DNA from: CAZSDU01 sp964429135
GTDB lineage: Bacteria; Bacteroidota; Bacteroidia; Bacteroidales; FEN-979
Length of the DNA stretch: 64,000 nucleotides
Assembly: GCA_964429135.1 (NCBI GenBank)
Contig: CAYSAU010000005.1
Location: forward strand, 1-64,000
Direction of reading: 5' to 3'
The notes under the pieces are model-generated. The model saw nothing but the letters and a program-made list of their open reading frames with translations, made no database searches and had not been told where the DNA came from. How positions within the stretch are numbered: position 1 is the first letter of the stretch; the number at the start of each line of letters is the position of its first letter. Below, in pieces: positions 1-8,108 of the stretch. The position numbers were made by a program, and so were the translations under genes.

Positions 1-2849
1 GGAAGATTATACCCGCCACTGAGGATAAAAGCTGTTCTTGTCAGGGTATTGGATCCCGCGCCATTGGTAACGGTAAGACGAACTTCATAAGCGCCGGTCT
101 GGTTGAATTGGACAACCGGATTCCGGCTTGAATTTGATGTGCCTTCAAGAAATGAGACAGTTGATGGAATGAATTGCCAGTTCCAGGATAATGGACAATT
201 GATGGACAAATCAGTAAAATGAACGGTATCATTGGCGCAGGGTACACGGTTGCTGGCAGTGAAATCAACCTGGGGAAGAAGGGTACTGCTAACGGTAATA
301 TAATTTGTCTTTGTTGTCGAATCCGTACCCAGGGAATTCCAAACTTTAAGTTTTACAAAATAACTTCCTGCTACCGGATAAAGAATATCTGTGGGATTTT
401 TTAAGCTCGAAGTGGAGGGTGTGCCTCCTTCAAAAGTCCAGAGATAATGAGTGGGAATCCCGCTGGAAAGGTCTGTAAAATCAATGGCACAGTTGGTAGG
501 GATAAGGGTATTTTCTGCCTGAAAATCGGCGGTGGGAGAGGAACTGCACATGGAGGATCCCCAGAGTCCACGGCCATAGGTACTTGCCCTTATAGCGTCA
601 TTAGAAACATTAGCATTGTCATAATAGATTTCCAGTTCCGTCACCCTTCCGTTATCTGGTAATCCTCCGCTGAATGGAATCCAGTCGCTGAAAGAAGCAT
701 CTTTGTAATAAACGCCGGCATCTGAACCCACATAAAGACCTTCATTGCTGTTTTTATAATAAGCAATGGTATTCAGACTTATGTTGGGAAGCCCTCCGGT
801 TATATCGGTCCAGCTGAGGCCTTTATTAGTGGATTTGTAAACTCTCTTATTCAGCGTCATATAAACAACATTGGGATCGGTTGGAGAAGCTTCGATGTCA
901 GTAGCGGTTCCACCGACAGGCAGGTTGGTTGTGATATTGTTCCAAACGGGATCCGTCCCCAGGGCATTATCCGTTCTGAAAAGTTTGTTGTCGTATCTTA
1001 CAGCATAAAGAATATTGGGATCAGCAGGAGATTGTTCCAGTACCGCTAAGTCACTGCTGTTGCTGCCGGCAAGATTGTCAGAGATTTTTGTCCAGTTCAC
1101 ATTATTTGCCCTGACATCTGTACATCTCCATATATTCTTCAGTCCGACAAACATGTATTTGGGATCGTTTTCACCCAGGCTAAACGGAGTGACCCATGCC
1201 CCCTGCTCTCCATTGATATTCTGGCCGGCGACCTGGACTTCATTCCCATTATGCTGACGGAAGACGTCCCCATAATAAATTGTATAATAGATATAGGAGG
1301 CATCTGACGGGTCGATGGCACATTCCATACCATCCCCACCGCCGGTTTGCAACCAGCCAGTGGCTGTATAGGTATAAGTCCCGTTATCCTGAAATCCATT
1401 GATTACTTTTTCCTTTACGGTTTGTGATTGTCCAAGTTTATAAATCTGTCCGATCGTCATGCCTTCTGTACGGTCCATCCAGCTTGATCCGCCATTGTCG
1501 GTAAAATATAATCCTCCGTCATTACAGGCCCAAAGTTTTCCATTGACAGGCGAAAAAGTAAGGAAATGGCAGTCTGCATGTACGGCCGGAACACTGCATC
1601 CTCCGTACCAATGGGAATTGATCGTCCAGGTAGTCCCTCCGTTGATGGATTTAAAAACATTCACTCCTCCGACATAAACAATTTCAGCATTCACAGGATC
1701 GACCGCGAGGGCAAGATCGTACCATCCCTGACCTCCGGAGGAGGTAGTACCACAATCCCAGTTGAGGATATTTGGCGTTGTGGATCTTGTGGTAAAGGTA
1801 ATTCCTGCATCAGAAGAACGATATAATCCTTTATATCCGCTGCTATTGTCTGAGAGTAAAAAATAAACGTAATTAGGGTTGGCTGAGGAAACTGCAATGA
1901 CACCTCTTTGTTGGCTGCTGGGTAATCCGGAGGTAATTTTGGTAAAATTCACTCCATTGTCTGAGGATCGGTAAAAATCAGCATTGAAGGCGGCATAAAC
2001 AGTATTGGGATCGCCAGGTTTAAAGCATATATCTTTGAAATTACCTGCTTTGCTTAATGTCCAGGATGAGCCTCCGTCGGACGAACGGTATACGCCTCCA
2101 CTGGTTGCTGCAAGAAAGATCATGGAATTTGCTGGGTGCTGGATGATACGGCCTACCGTTTTATCTCCCATACCTGACTTGGAAGGTGACCAAGTGTTTC
2201 CTCCATCAGAACTAACAAAAATGCCAAGTCCTGGGGCATCCCCAGCATCCCTGTCACCGGTTCCGATAAAAATTTTCTCAGTGTTGGATTGATCTACCAC
2301 GATGGCGGAGACGCCGAGGGTAGGGAGGGTATCGGTAGAGGTCGCCCAGGTATTTCCGGCATCTGCCGACTTCCAGAAACCACCGGAGGGAGATCCTACG
2401 TATATTTTAGAGGGATTAGTCGGATGAAACGCGATCACATTCAAACGCCCGAGTCCTTCATAACCGGCAGGACCTGGCGAAGGTATATAAGTGGGTCCGA
2501 GATTGACCCAGTTACCGGCAGATGAATTGGTGTTTTTATGCAGTGAATGAATGGCTTTAAAGGTTTCATCAGGGGCAGGAAGGCTGCCATCGGGATTGAC
2601 CCTGCTTTGCATCATGTATTCCCAGCGCTTGAAGACTTTCCAACCGCAACCTTTCGTGATTTTGCGGTTGTGCCAGTATAGATTAAAGGCTCTTTGAGTC
2701 CGGAAAAAATTGGCATGAGGATCCTGCATCATCTGGATCCAATAGGGAAAGTCAGCAGTATCGTTGGGATTTGATACAGATTTGGTTTGTGCTTTACCTG
2801 AGAGCGTCAAGAAAATCAACAACGGAAGTAGAAAAGTAAATTTTTTCAT
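1..2849 (-). CDS. Partial secreted BNR/sortilin-like repeat protein with PKD domains (3' end beyond window)
   Basis: The frame is open from an ATG at 2849 to the left edge (949 complete codons, no stop), so the C-terminus is missing. Residues 1-21 form a signal peptide (MKK, hydrophobic core, GKAQ). A segment around residues 30-90 (FNLYWHNRKITKG, WKVFKRWEYMM) resembles an N-terminal module I know from large Bacteroidota surface proteins. From about 115 to 760 there are many Asp-box (BNR) repeats, such as SSDGGNTW, SSDGGSSW, TDNGGSSW and STNKGLSW, as in VPS10/sortilin-type beta-propellers. Two PKD-like domains follow (about 780-860 and 865-945; YLWTFEGG, VKLKVWN, VRLTVTN). Secretion by the type IX system with a C-terminal sorting domain is likely but unseen. 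The ligand or substrate is unknown; similar proteins are often annotated as glycosyl hydrolases without proof. Confidence 0.85.
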   Translation of the reverse strand, partial: MKKFTFLLPLLIFLTLSGKAQTKSVSNPNDTADFPYWIQMMQDPHANFFRTQRAFNLYWHNRKITKGCGWKVFKRWEYMMQSRVNPDGSLPAPDETFKAIHSLHKNTNSSAGNWVNLGPTYIPSPGPAGYEGLGRLNVIAFHPTNPSKIYVGSPSGGFWKSADAGNTWATSTDTLPTLGVSAIVVDQSNTEKIFIGTGDRDAGDAPGLGIFVSSDGGNTWSPSKSGMGDKTVGRIIQHPANSMIFLAATSGGVYRSSDGGSSWTLSKAGNFKDICFKPGDPNTVYAAFNADFYRSSDNGVNFTKITSGLPSSQQRGVIAVSSANPNYVYFLLSDNSSGYKGLYRSSDAGITFTTRSTTPNILNWDCGTTSSGGQGWYDLALAVDPVNAEIVYVGGVNVFKSINGGTTWTINSHWYGGCSVPAVHADCHFLTFSPVNGKLWACNDGGLYFTDNGGSSWMDRTEGMTIGQIYKLGQSQTVKEKVINGFQDNGTYTYTATGWLQTGGGDGMECAIDPSDASYIYYTIYYGDVFRQHNGNEVQVAGQNINGEQGAWVTPFSLGENDPKYMFVGLKNIWRCTDVRANNVNWTKISDNLAGSNSSDLAVLEQSPADPNILYAVRYDNKLFRTDNALGTDPVWNNITTNLPVGGTATDIEASPTDPNVVYMTLNKRVYKSTNKGLSWTDITGGLPNISLNTIAYYKNSNEGLYVGSDAGVYYKDASFSDWIPFSGGLPDNGRVTELEIYYDNANVSNDAIRASTYGRGLWGSSMCSSSPTADFQAENTLIPTNCAIDFTDLSSGIPTHYLWTFEGGTPSTSSLKNPTDILYPVAGSYFVKLKVWNSLGTDSTTKTNYITVSSTLLPQVDFTASNRVPCANDTVHFTDLSINCPLSWNWQFIPSTVSFLEGTSNSSRNPVVQFNQTGAYEVRLTVTNGAGSNTLTRTAFILSGGYNL

Positions 2850-2875
2850 ATAAAATTAGGAGATAAGTGTTAGTG

Positions 2876-2883
2876 CAAAAGTA
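2876..2883 (-). promoter_or_regulatory. Candidate -7 promoter element for the BNR/PKD gene
   Basis: The minus strand reads TACTTTTG, an exact match to the Bacteroidota -7 consensus TAnnTTTG, 26 bases upstream of the ATG at 2849. I found no convincing -33 TTTG at the right distance, so the promoter may be weak or activator-dependent. Confidence 0.5.
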
Positions 2884-2948
2884 AATAAAAAGTCGTCATG
2901 ATATGCTTGTCAGGGAAGACAACATAACAAAGACGACCGTGAAACAGC

Positions 2949-2976
2949 AAAAACAGGGAATTTATTCCCTGTTTTT
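2949..2976 (-). terminator. Rho-independent terminator closing the cydAB operon
   Basis: A perfect 12-bp inverted repeat (AAAAACAGGGAA and its complement) encloses a 4-base loop. On the minus strand it ends in a run of five T. It lies at the end of the 36-residue gene behind cydB, whose stop codon sits in the loop. Because both arms end in A/T runs it could also act on the plus strand. Confidence 0.8.
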
Positions 2977-3072
2977 CTTTTCAAACCGTTGTACGGCAAA
3001 CCCTATGATACGGTATGTCAGCCAGATCAATGCTGGCCAGGAAAGTAGCCAAAGAATCGAATCGATATACAT
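2962..3072 (-). CDS. Putative CydX-like small membrane subunit of cytochrome bd oxidase (36 aa)
   Basis: This short frame starts with ATG 36 bases after the cydB stop, on the same strand. It encodes 36 residues: MYID, a single hydrophobic helix (about residues 6-27, with LLSWPALIWL), then a basic-charged tail (RFEKKNRE). Small single-helix proteins encoded just after cydB (CydX, CioZ/DUF2474) are known accessory subunits that stabilise the oxidase hemes. Position, length, one N-out helix and a charged C-terminus all fit that pattern, and the WxxLIW motif recalls DUF2474. I cannot show homology by eye, and I see no good ribosome-binding site, which is usual in this phylum. The stop codon lies within the loop of the operon terminator, so the gene fills the space up to the transcript end. 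Confidence 0.6.
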   Translation of the reverse strand: MYIDSILWLLSWPALIWLTYRIIGFAVQRFEKKNRE

Positions 3073-3108
3073 GACAAAAAATTTTAACGGCTCAATCACT
3101 CAACAGCA

Positions 3109-4272
3109 CTAATAGGTATGTCCTTCCGATTTCATTTCTTCCGAGCTGATCTTTTTTTTGTTAATGGCAGTCCAGGCATACCAGATATAAGCAATGACAA
3201 ACGGAATGAGCAGGGAAACATAACTCATGGCAGCAAGAGTATAGTGACTGGAGGAACTATTGCGGATCGTCAGTGAACTTTGCAGATCAAAAGTGGAAGG
3301 ATAAAAAGCGGTATGGTTAAACCCGGCCAGCATAAATAGTGAAAAGACAGTCAGAATAGTTCCCGGTCCGGCAAGCCAGATTCCCTTGTCGCTGCATTTC
3401 TTGAAACAGAACATGACTCTTCCTATCCCGAAGAGGACCATGAACACCCCCAGGAGGAAGAGAATTAGCACGATAGGCATTTGGATCAGGTTATGAAAGT
3501 ATTTATAGTTTTCCATAGAAACGTTTCCGTTTGCCGGATCCACGGCAAATCCGGGAGAAAGAAGCAGGGCGAAAATATAAGTAAGAAAGAAAACCAGAAA
3601 AGGAAGGGTATTAAGGAGCAAGTGTTTTTTTGCCCTAAGGATGATATTTTCTTCAGCTATGGTATTGAAAAAATACAGTATGGCCAGGATTCTAACCAGA
3701 AAAAATACGGCCAGTCCAAGAGCTACATTCCTCCAGTTAAGGACAGCCTCAAGTCCATAAACCGGACCTTCCCATCTGGAGATCACCGGATCGAAAATGT
3801 TGGTTAGATTTAATTTGTTAACTGAAAATGATGAACCGGTGAAAAATGTGGATACTGCAGCCCCAATGAGAATGGATCCTAAAATTCCGTTGATAATCAG
3901 GAACCATTCGTAAGTTTTATGTCCGAGGAAATTGTTTGGCTTACTTCTGAATTCATAGGCGACAGCCTGGATGATAAAAGCGAACAAAATGCTTATCCAG
4001 ACCCAGTAGGCACCTCCGAAACTGGTTGAGTAAAAGAGTGGAAAGGAGGCAAAAAAAGCCCCGCCAAAAGTGACCAGGGTCGTAAAGGTAAACTCCCATT
4101 TTCTTCCCAATGCATTAACCAGGATTTTTCTTTCCATCTCCGTTTTCCCAAGCGTATAGATCAGCGTTTGTCCACCCTGGACAAACATCAGAAAAACAAG
4201 AAGGCTGCCTAGCAGGGATACAATGATCCACCAATAGGCTTGCAGGGTTTCGATTGACATTTGCTCGAACAT
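3109..4272 (-). CDS. cydB: Cytochrome bd ubiquinol oxidase subunit II
   Basis: A 387-residue multi-pass membrane protein, close to the usual 340-390 for CydB, with the conserved N-terminal FVQGGQ stretch in the first helix region. CydB pairs with CydA in the inner membrane to form the quinol-oxidising, oxygen-reducing terminal oxidase. It gives high oxygen affinity and does not pump protons. Its ATG overlaps the cydA stop by one base (TAATG), which means translational coupling and a 1:1 ratio. A tiny CydX-like gene follows 36 bases later. In a largely anaerobic phylum such an oxidase usually serves oxygen scavenging or microaerobic respiration. Confidence 0.95.
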   Translation of the reverse strand: MFEQMSIETLQAYWWIIVSLLGSLLVFLMFVQGGQTLIYTLGKTEMERKILVNALGRKWEFTFTTLVTFGGAFFASFPLFYSTSFGGAYWVWISILFAFIIQAVAYEFRSKPNNFLGHKTYEWFLIINGILGSILIGAAVSTFFTGSSFSVNKLNLTNIFDPVISRWEGPVYGLEAVLNWRNVALGLAVFFLVRILAILYFFNTIAEENIILRAKKHLLLNTLPFLVFFLTYIFALLLSPGFAVDPANGNVSMENYKYFHNLIQMPIVLILFLLGVFMVLFGIGRVMFCFKKCSDKGIWLAGPGTILTVFSLFMLAGFNHTAFYPSTFDLQSSLTIRNSSSSHYTLAAMSYVSLLIPFVIAYIWYAWTAINKKKISSEEMKSEGHTY

Positions 4273-5849
4273 TATTGATTCCCTCCATTTTTTGGTCCAA
4301 TTTTAATTTGTTTTGTCATGATCATTACTTCTGCAACCAGCAGGGCAGTGAATACCAGGGCGAACAGCCAGAAAGTGATCTGAATGGAAGAGGAATCTAT
4401 CCTCGAAACTGCTGCCATTGTCGGGAGCAAATCCTGTATTACCCAGGGTTGACGACCCAGCTCTGCCACGATCCATCCCATTTGAGAAGCTAAATATACC
4501 AGGGGTATGGTAAATAAGGAAATCCAGAGAAGCCATCTTTGTTTTTCAAGTTTATTTTTATACACCAAGAACAGGGTAATTAGAAAAAGAAGGATAAAAT
4601 AAAACCCCAGCATCACCATGATATGAAAGCTATAGAAAGTAAGGGGCACATTGGGAACAATACTGTTCACTTCATTGAAATAGGCATAACCGAAATAGGC
4701 AAAATTCTGCCGGAGAATATTCTCAGCACTATCGGCCCGAGATAAATTATTATCTTTTTTTGCCTGATTAAAGGTTGACAAAGCACTCAGGGCAAGGCGG
4801 CCACGGATAATTTTCTGTTCTGCCGATAAAGCAACTTCTTTTTCCCCTGGTGGAATGCTATTGTATTCCGGTTTATACCCCCCTTTGATCATGTCGTCCA
4901 CTCCTGGTACAAAGGCATCAGCGCTTCGGTAACCGAGGATGGAGAGAAGTTTTGGGATTTCAACTTTAAAAATGAAGGGATCTTTCCCATCCATCGGTTT
5001 TTTCGAATGGTCAAGGATTCCGATTGCTACCAATCCTGTTCCTGATTTTCCCTGGTAAATTCCTTCCATGGCAGCGAGTTTCATCGGTTGTTTCTGGGCC
5101 ACCTGATAGGCAGATCCGTCGCCGGTGAAGGCGAGCATCAGGGAGGTGATCAATCCGAAAACAGAGGCGACCACAATGCTCCTTTTAGCAAAAAAAGTTT
5201 CCCTTTTTTTAAGTAAAAACCAGGCACTGATTCCAAGAACAAAAACAGCGGCCGTGACATAACCTGAAGTTATGGTATGCAGGAATTTATTTACAGCCAC
5301 GGGAGAAAAGAGGACATCCCAGAAATTCATCATCTCATTCCTGGCTGTTTCCGGATTAAATCTCATCCCGACAGGATGTTGCATCCAGGCATTGGCAACG
5401 AGGATCCACAAGGCGGATAAATTCGCACCGATGGCTGTCATCCAGGAAGCGGTAAGATGGAAACCTTTACTTACTTTATTCCATCCGAAAAACATAATGG
5501 CAATAAAAGTGGATTCCAGGAAAAAGGCCATGATTCCTTCAATGGCAAGAGGTGCGCCAAAAATATCTCCCACGAACCAGGAATAGTTCGACCAGTTGGT
5601 GCCAAACTCGAATTCCAGAATAATCCCTGTGGCAACACCAATGGCGAAGTTGATCCCGAAAAGGGTCATCCAGAATTTTGTTATCCTTTTCCATTCAGGG
5701 TTTCCTGTTTTCACGTAGATCGATTCCATGATCGCTACGATGAAAGACAAACCCAGGGTAAGTGGAACAAACAGCCAGTGGTAGATGGCTGTGAGGGCAA
5801 ACTGGGCCCGGGACCAGTCAACCACGCTGAGATCAATGCTATCCATCAT
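4272..5849 (-). CDS. cydA: Cytochrome bd ubiquinol oxidase subunit I
   Basis: A 525-residue heme-binding subunit. Visible family hallmarks are the first-helix His (H24 in AIYHWLFVPL, matching E. coli His19, heme d/b595 region), the His of KFLHT (matching His186, heme b558), the quinol-loop motif QPMKLAAMEG carrying the conserved Lys and Glu, the Met of the SFHIMVMLG helix (matching Met393) and the signature GRQPW. The Q-loop is of ordinary size for this phylum. Start: two tandem ATGs at 5849 and 5846; the first is used here. It has its own promoter just upstream and follows the DUF4492 gene, a common cydA neighbour in Bacteroidota. Confidence 0.96.
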   Translation of the reverse strand: MMDSIDLSVVDWSRAQFALTAIYHWLFVPLTLGLSFIVAIMESIYVKTGNPEWKRITKFWMTLFGINFAIGVATGIILEFEFGTNWSNYSWFVGDIFGAPLAIEGIMAFFLESTFIAIMFFGWNKVSKGFHLTASWMTAIGANLSALWILVANAWMQHPVGMRFNPETARNEMMNFWDVLFSPVAVNKFLHTITSGYVTAAVFVLGISAWFLLKKRETFFAKRSIVVASVFGLITSLMLAFTGDGSAYQVAQKQPMKLAAMEGIYQGKSGTGLVAIGILDHSKKPMDGKDPFIFKVEIPKLLSILGYRSADAFVPGVDDMIKGGYKPEYNSIPPGEKEVALSAEQKIIRGRLALSALSTFNQAKKDNNLSRADSAENILRQNFAYFGYAYFNEVNSIVPNVPLTFYSFHIMVMLGFYFILLFLITLFLVYKNKLEKQRWLLWISLFTIPLVYLASQMGWIVAELGRQPWVIQDLLPTMAAVSRIDSSSIQITFWLFALVFTALLVAEVMIMTKQIKIGPKNGGNQ

Positions 5850-5873
5850 AAATATCAGATTAAACTTTCATCC

Positions 5874-5902
5874 CAAAAATAAGAAAAGAATTACATATAC
5901 AA
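5874..5902 (-). promoter_or_regulatory. Candidate promoter for cydAB
   Basis: On the minus strand a TTG (5902-5900), an 18-base spacer and TATTTTTG (5881-5874) match the Bacteroidota -33/-7 pattern. The predicted start of transcription falls within about 20 bases upstream of the cydA ATG, giving a very short leader. This allows cydAB to be expressed independently of the upstream DUF4492 and TPM genes. Confidence 0.55.
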
Positions 5903-5932
5903 TAAGCTCTATAAATTATTTTTTTTCTGCCA

Positions 5933-6145
5933 TCAATGCCGTTTGATCAGTTCATCCCTGACATAATCGCCACGTTCTTTATTGCTATTAAACCTGGATT
6001 TCAGAAAATCAGGAAAAAAAAATAATCGTAAAATAAAAAAAAGGATGAAAATTTTGATCAGAATGATAATCCAAAGTTTTTTTCCGATGGTCATGGTTCT
6101 GAATCCATCGTAATAAAAAAACCAGATTTGTTTAAAAATTTTCAA
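5933..6145 (-). CDS. DUF4492 family small membrane protein, TTG start (70 aa)
   Basis: I recognise the Bacteroidota-specific DUF4492 family by the pattern YYDGFRTMTIGKKLW, followed by one long hydrophobic helix (about residues 21-45) and FFFPDFLKSR. Family members are typically about 70 residues and commonly sit directly upstream of cydA, as here, so a role in assembly or stability of cytochrome bd is plausible but unproven. No ATG lies ahead of the conserved region; a TTG at 6145 gives the expected N-terminus (MKIFKQIWFF) and is 28 bases after the TPM gene. A longer reading of this frame would run into the TPM gene's Gly-rich 3' end and is not credible. Confidence 0.8.
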   Translation of the reverse strand: MKIFKQIWFFYYDGFRTMTIGKKLWIIILIKIFILFFILRLFFFPDFLKSRFNSNKERGDYVRDELIKRH

Positions 6146-6173
6146 ATCGTAAATCGCAAATGTAAATCTGATT

Positions 6174-6983
6174 CTACCAGCTTCCGCCGGCTCCGCCTCC
6201 GCCGAAACTGCCTCCACCGAAACCGCCGAAACCACCTCCTCCGCCAAAGCCTCCAGAACCTGAAGTAAAGTTGTTCCAGGAGCCACTATGTCCTCTGCCC
6301 ATGGAACCCAACAGCCAAAAGGCAGTCCAGAAGGGAATGCTTTTTCCAATGGAATGACTACGGGCATTGCTCCCCCTGATGAGGGTGAAGATGACGATAA
6401 GAATAATGAAAGGAATAATAAGGGCAAAGGGAGAAGATTTCCCGCCCGTTTTTTTCATGTATTGGTCGGCGGTATATTCTCCTTTCACCAATCCCATCAT
6501 GGTTGTAATTGCTGCATCAAGGCCTTTGTAATAATTTCCTTCCCTGAAGTTAGGGATCATTTCATTATCCGTAATTCTTTTAGCCAGGGCATCAGGGATG
6601 GCTCCTTCCAATCCATAACCGGTGGCAATATATGCTTCACCTTTTTCTCCGGAGGTTTTAGGCTTCACCAGAATAACAGCCCCGTTATTCTTCCCTTTTT
6701 GTCCGACTCCCCATTGTTGTCCGATCCGGTATGCAAAATCAGCTTTATCATAACCCTGTAAAGATTTGACTAAAATGACAGTGATCTGGGTGGAAGTGGA
6801 ATCATTGAATGCGACGAGCTTTGATTCAAGTTGCTGAACTTCATCTGCAGACAAAATCCCAGTAAAATCATTCACCAGCTTAGGGGGATCTGGTCGGATA
6901 GGAATTTCCTGGGCTTTAACTGAGCTAATAAAGCTTATACAAATAAGCAGAAGAGCAAAAATTTTATATAAGGATTTTTTCAT
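6174..6983 (-). CDS. TPM-domain (DUF477/YgcG-like) secreted protein with Gly-rich tail
   Basis: 269 residues: a signal peptide (1-24, VKAQE), a TPM domain (about 35-165, with LVNDFTGILS, TSTQITVILVK, RIGQQWGVG, NNGAVILV and DNEMIPNFREGNYYKG), one transmembrane helix near 188-203, and a C-terminal tail almost entirely Gly/Phe/Ser. This is the classic architecture of YgcG-type proteins, which are anchored with the TPM domain outside the cytoplasm. The family has been linked to photosystem repair in plants and to phosphatase activity in one structure; the bacterial function is unknown. It lies in an apparent operon with a second TPM gene and lemA, a recurring trio. Confidence 0.9.
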   Translation of the reverse strand: MKKSLYKIFALLLICISFISSVKAQEIPIRPDPPKLVNDFTGILSADEVQQLESKLVAFNDSTSTQITVILVKSLQGYDKADFAYRIGQQWGVGQKGKNNGAVILVKPKTSGEKGEAYIATGYGLEGAIPDALAKRITDNEMIPNFREGNYYKGLDAAITTMMGLVKGEYTADQYMKKTGGKSSPFALIIPFIILIVIFTLIRGSNARSHSIGKSIPFWTAFWLLGSMGRGHSGSWNNFTSGSGGFGGGGGFGGFGGGSFGGGGAGGSW

Positions 6984-7009
6984 TTTCCAATCTTAATGCT
7001 TCATGCTCT

Positions 7010-7462
7010 TCAATCTTTACCGAATGAAACCTCATCCGGAAGCTCATTGATGTCGTTTCTCTGATAGGGGAAATGCGTTTTCAGTTTTTCCCCTACAGCA
7101 TGGATGGCATGACATAAACCATCCATATATTTACCTTCACGGAAATGAAGGTGCATTTTTTGCTTTACATCATCCCAAAATTCCTCCTTAACGATCTGGT
7201 GAATGCCTGAATCTCCGATGATGGCAAAGCGTTTGTTCTTGATGGCCAGATAGATCAGCACCCCATTCCTGAGTTTTGTTTGATGCATTTCGAGCTGTTT
7301 GAAAATAAAAGCAGCCCTGTCCATCACGTTCCCGGTACAAGAATTTTCGATATGTACCCTGATTTCCCCGGAAGTATCAAGTTCAGCCATCATAATCGCC
7401 TGGCGGAGATCATCCTGGTCCTGTTCGCTGAAAAAATCTTTTGCAGAGGTTCCCATGATCAT
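7010..7462 (-). CDS. Second TPM-domain protein, soluble form (150 aa)
   Basis: The TPM domain covers nearly the whole protein (SAKDFFSEQDQDDLRQAI, TSGEIRVHIE, NGVLIYLAIKNKRFAIIGD, HFREGKYMDGL). It has no signal peptide and no membrane helix, so it should be cytoplasmic, unlike its neighbour. A longer frame reaches an ATG at 7519 but overlaps lemA by 50 bases; I chose the ATG at 7462, seven bases after the lemA stop (another ATG is at 7456). The gene lies 26 bases ahead of the larger TPM gene. The lemA-TPM-TPM arrangement is common in Bacteroidota; the biochemical role is not known. Confidence 0.85.
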   Translation of the reverse strand: MIMGTSAKDFFSEQDQDDLRQAIMMAELDTSGEIRVHIENSCTGNVMDRAAFIFKQLEMHQTKLRNGVLIYLAIKNKRFAIIGDSGIHQIVKEEFWDDVKQKMHLHFREGKYMDGLCHAIHAVGEKLKTHFPYQRNDINELPDEVSFGKD

Positions 7463-7469
7463 TTGAATC

Positions 7470-8069
7470 TCATTCAAACTTAACTTCAGGAGCTTTCTCT
7501 GCGCCTTGCTGAGCTTCAAAATAAGCTTTTTTCTGAAACCCGAACATCCCGGCGAAAATATTGGCCGGGAAACGACGGATATAGGTGTTATAGGCTTTAG
7601 CCGCTTCGTTGAACTTCATTCTTTCGACACTGATTCGGTTTTCGGTGCCTTCTAACTGTGCTTGCAATTCAGAAAAATTTTGGGTGGCCTTGATCTGGGG
7701 ATACTGTTCCACCACGACCATCAGACGTCCGAGGGCAGAGCTTACATTGTTCTGAGCTTCCTGGAATTTCTGTAATGATGCTTCATCCAGGTTCTTGGGA
7801 TTGATCTGTACACTGGTTGCTTTTGCCCTGGCTTCAATGACTGCAGTCAGTGTGCTTTTTTCGAAATTTGCCACTCCCTGAACTGTATTGACCAGGTTGG
7901 GAATGAGATCAAGCCTGCGTTGATATACATTTTCAACATTGGCCCAAGCCTGGTTAACGCCTTCTTCCTGGCTTACCAGTTTATTATAAATGCCTGTTCC
8001 CCAGGAAAACAGGAGAATGATAACGACAACGACAATGATCAGTATGATCCAGCCTTTTCCGATTTTCAT
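7470..8069 (-). CDS. lemA: LemA family protein
   Basis: 199 residues with an N-terminal membrane helix (about 7-27) and a long helical body carrying the LemA hallmarks: NQAWANVENVYQRRLDLIPN, FEKSTLTAVIEARAKA, and ENRISVERMKFNEAAKAYNT near the C-terminal half, then RRFPANIFAGMFGF. Such proteins have a short N-terminal stretch outside and a coiled helical domain near the membrane; the function remains undetermined. The gene leads an apparent three-gene unit with two TPM-domain genes, and starts 39 bases after the htpG stop. I see no strong promoter directly upstream, so read-through from htpG is possible. Confidence 0.93.
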   Translation of the reverse strand: MKIGKGWIILIIVVVVIILLFSWGTGIYNKLVSQEEGVNQAWANVENVYQRRLDLIPNLVNTVQGVANFEKSTLTAVIEARAKATSVQINPKNLDEASLQKFQEAQNNVSSALGRLMVVVEQYPQIKATQNFSELQAQLEGTENRISVERMKFNEAAKAYNTYIRRFPANIFAGMFGFQKKAYFEAQQGAEKAPEVKFE

Positions 8070-8108
8070 AATGTGATTATTTTTGGTTTATGAATGCTAA
8101 ATTACGAT

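Noticed and set aside
5933..6427. 164-codon reading of the DUF4492 frame starting within the TPM gene
   Set aside because: Its first 90 residues are an out-of-frame translation of the Gly-rich TPM tail; only the last 70 residues match DUF4492.
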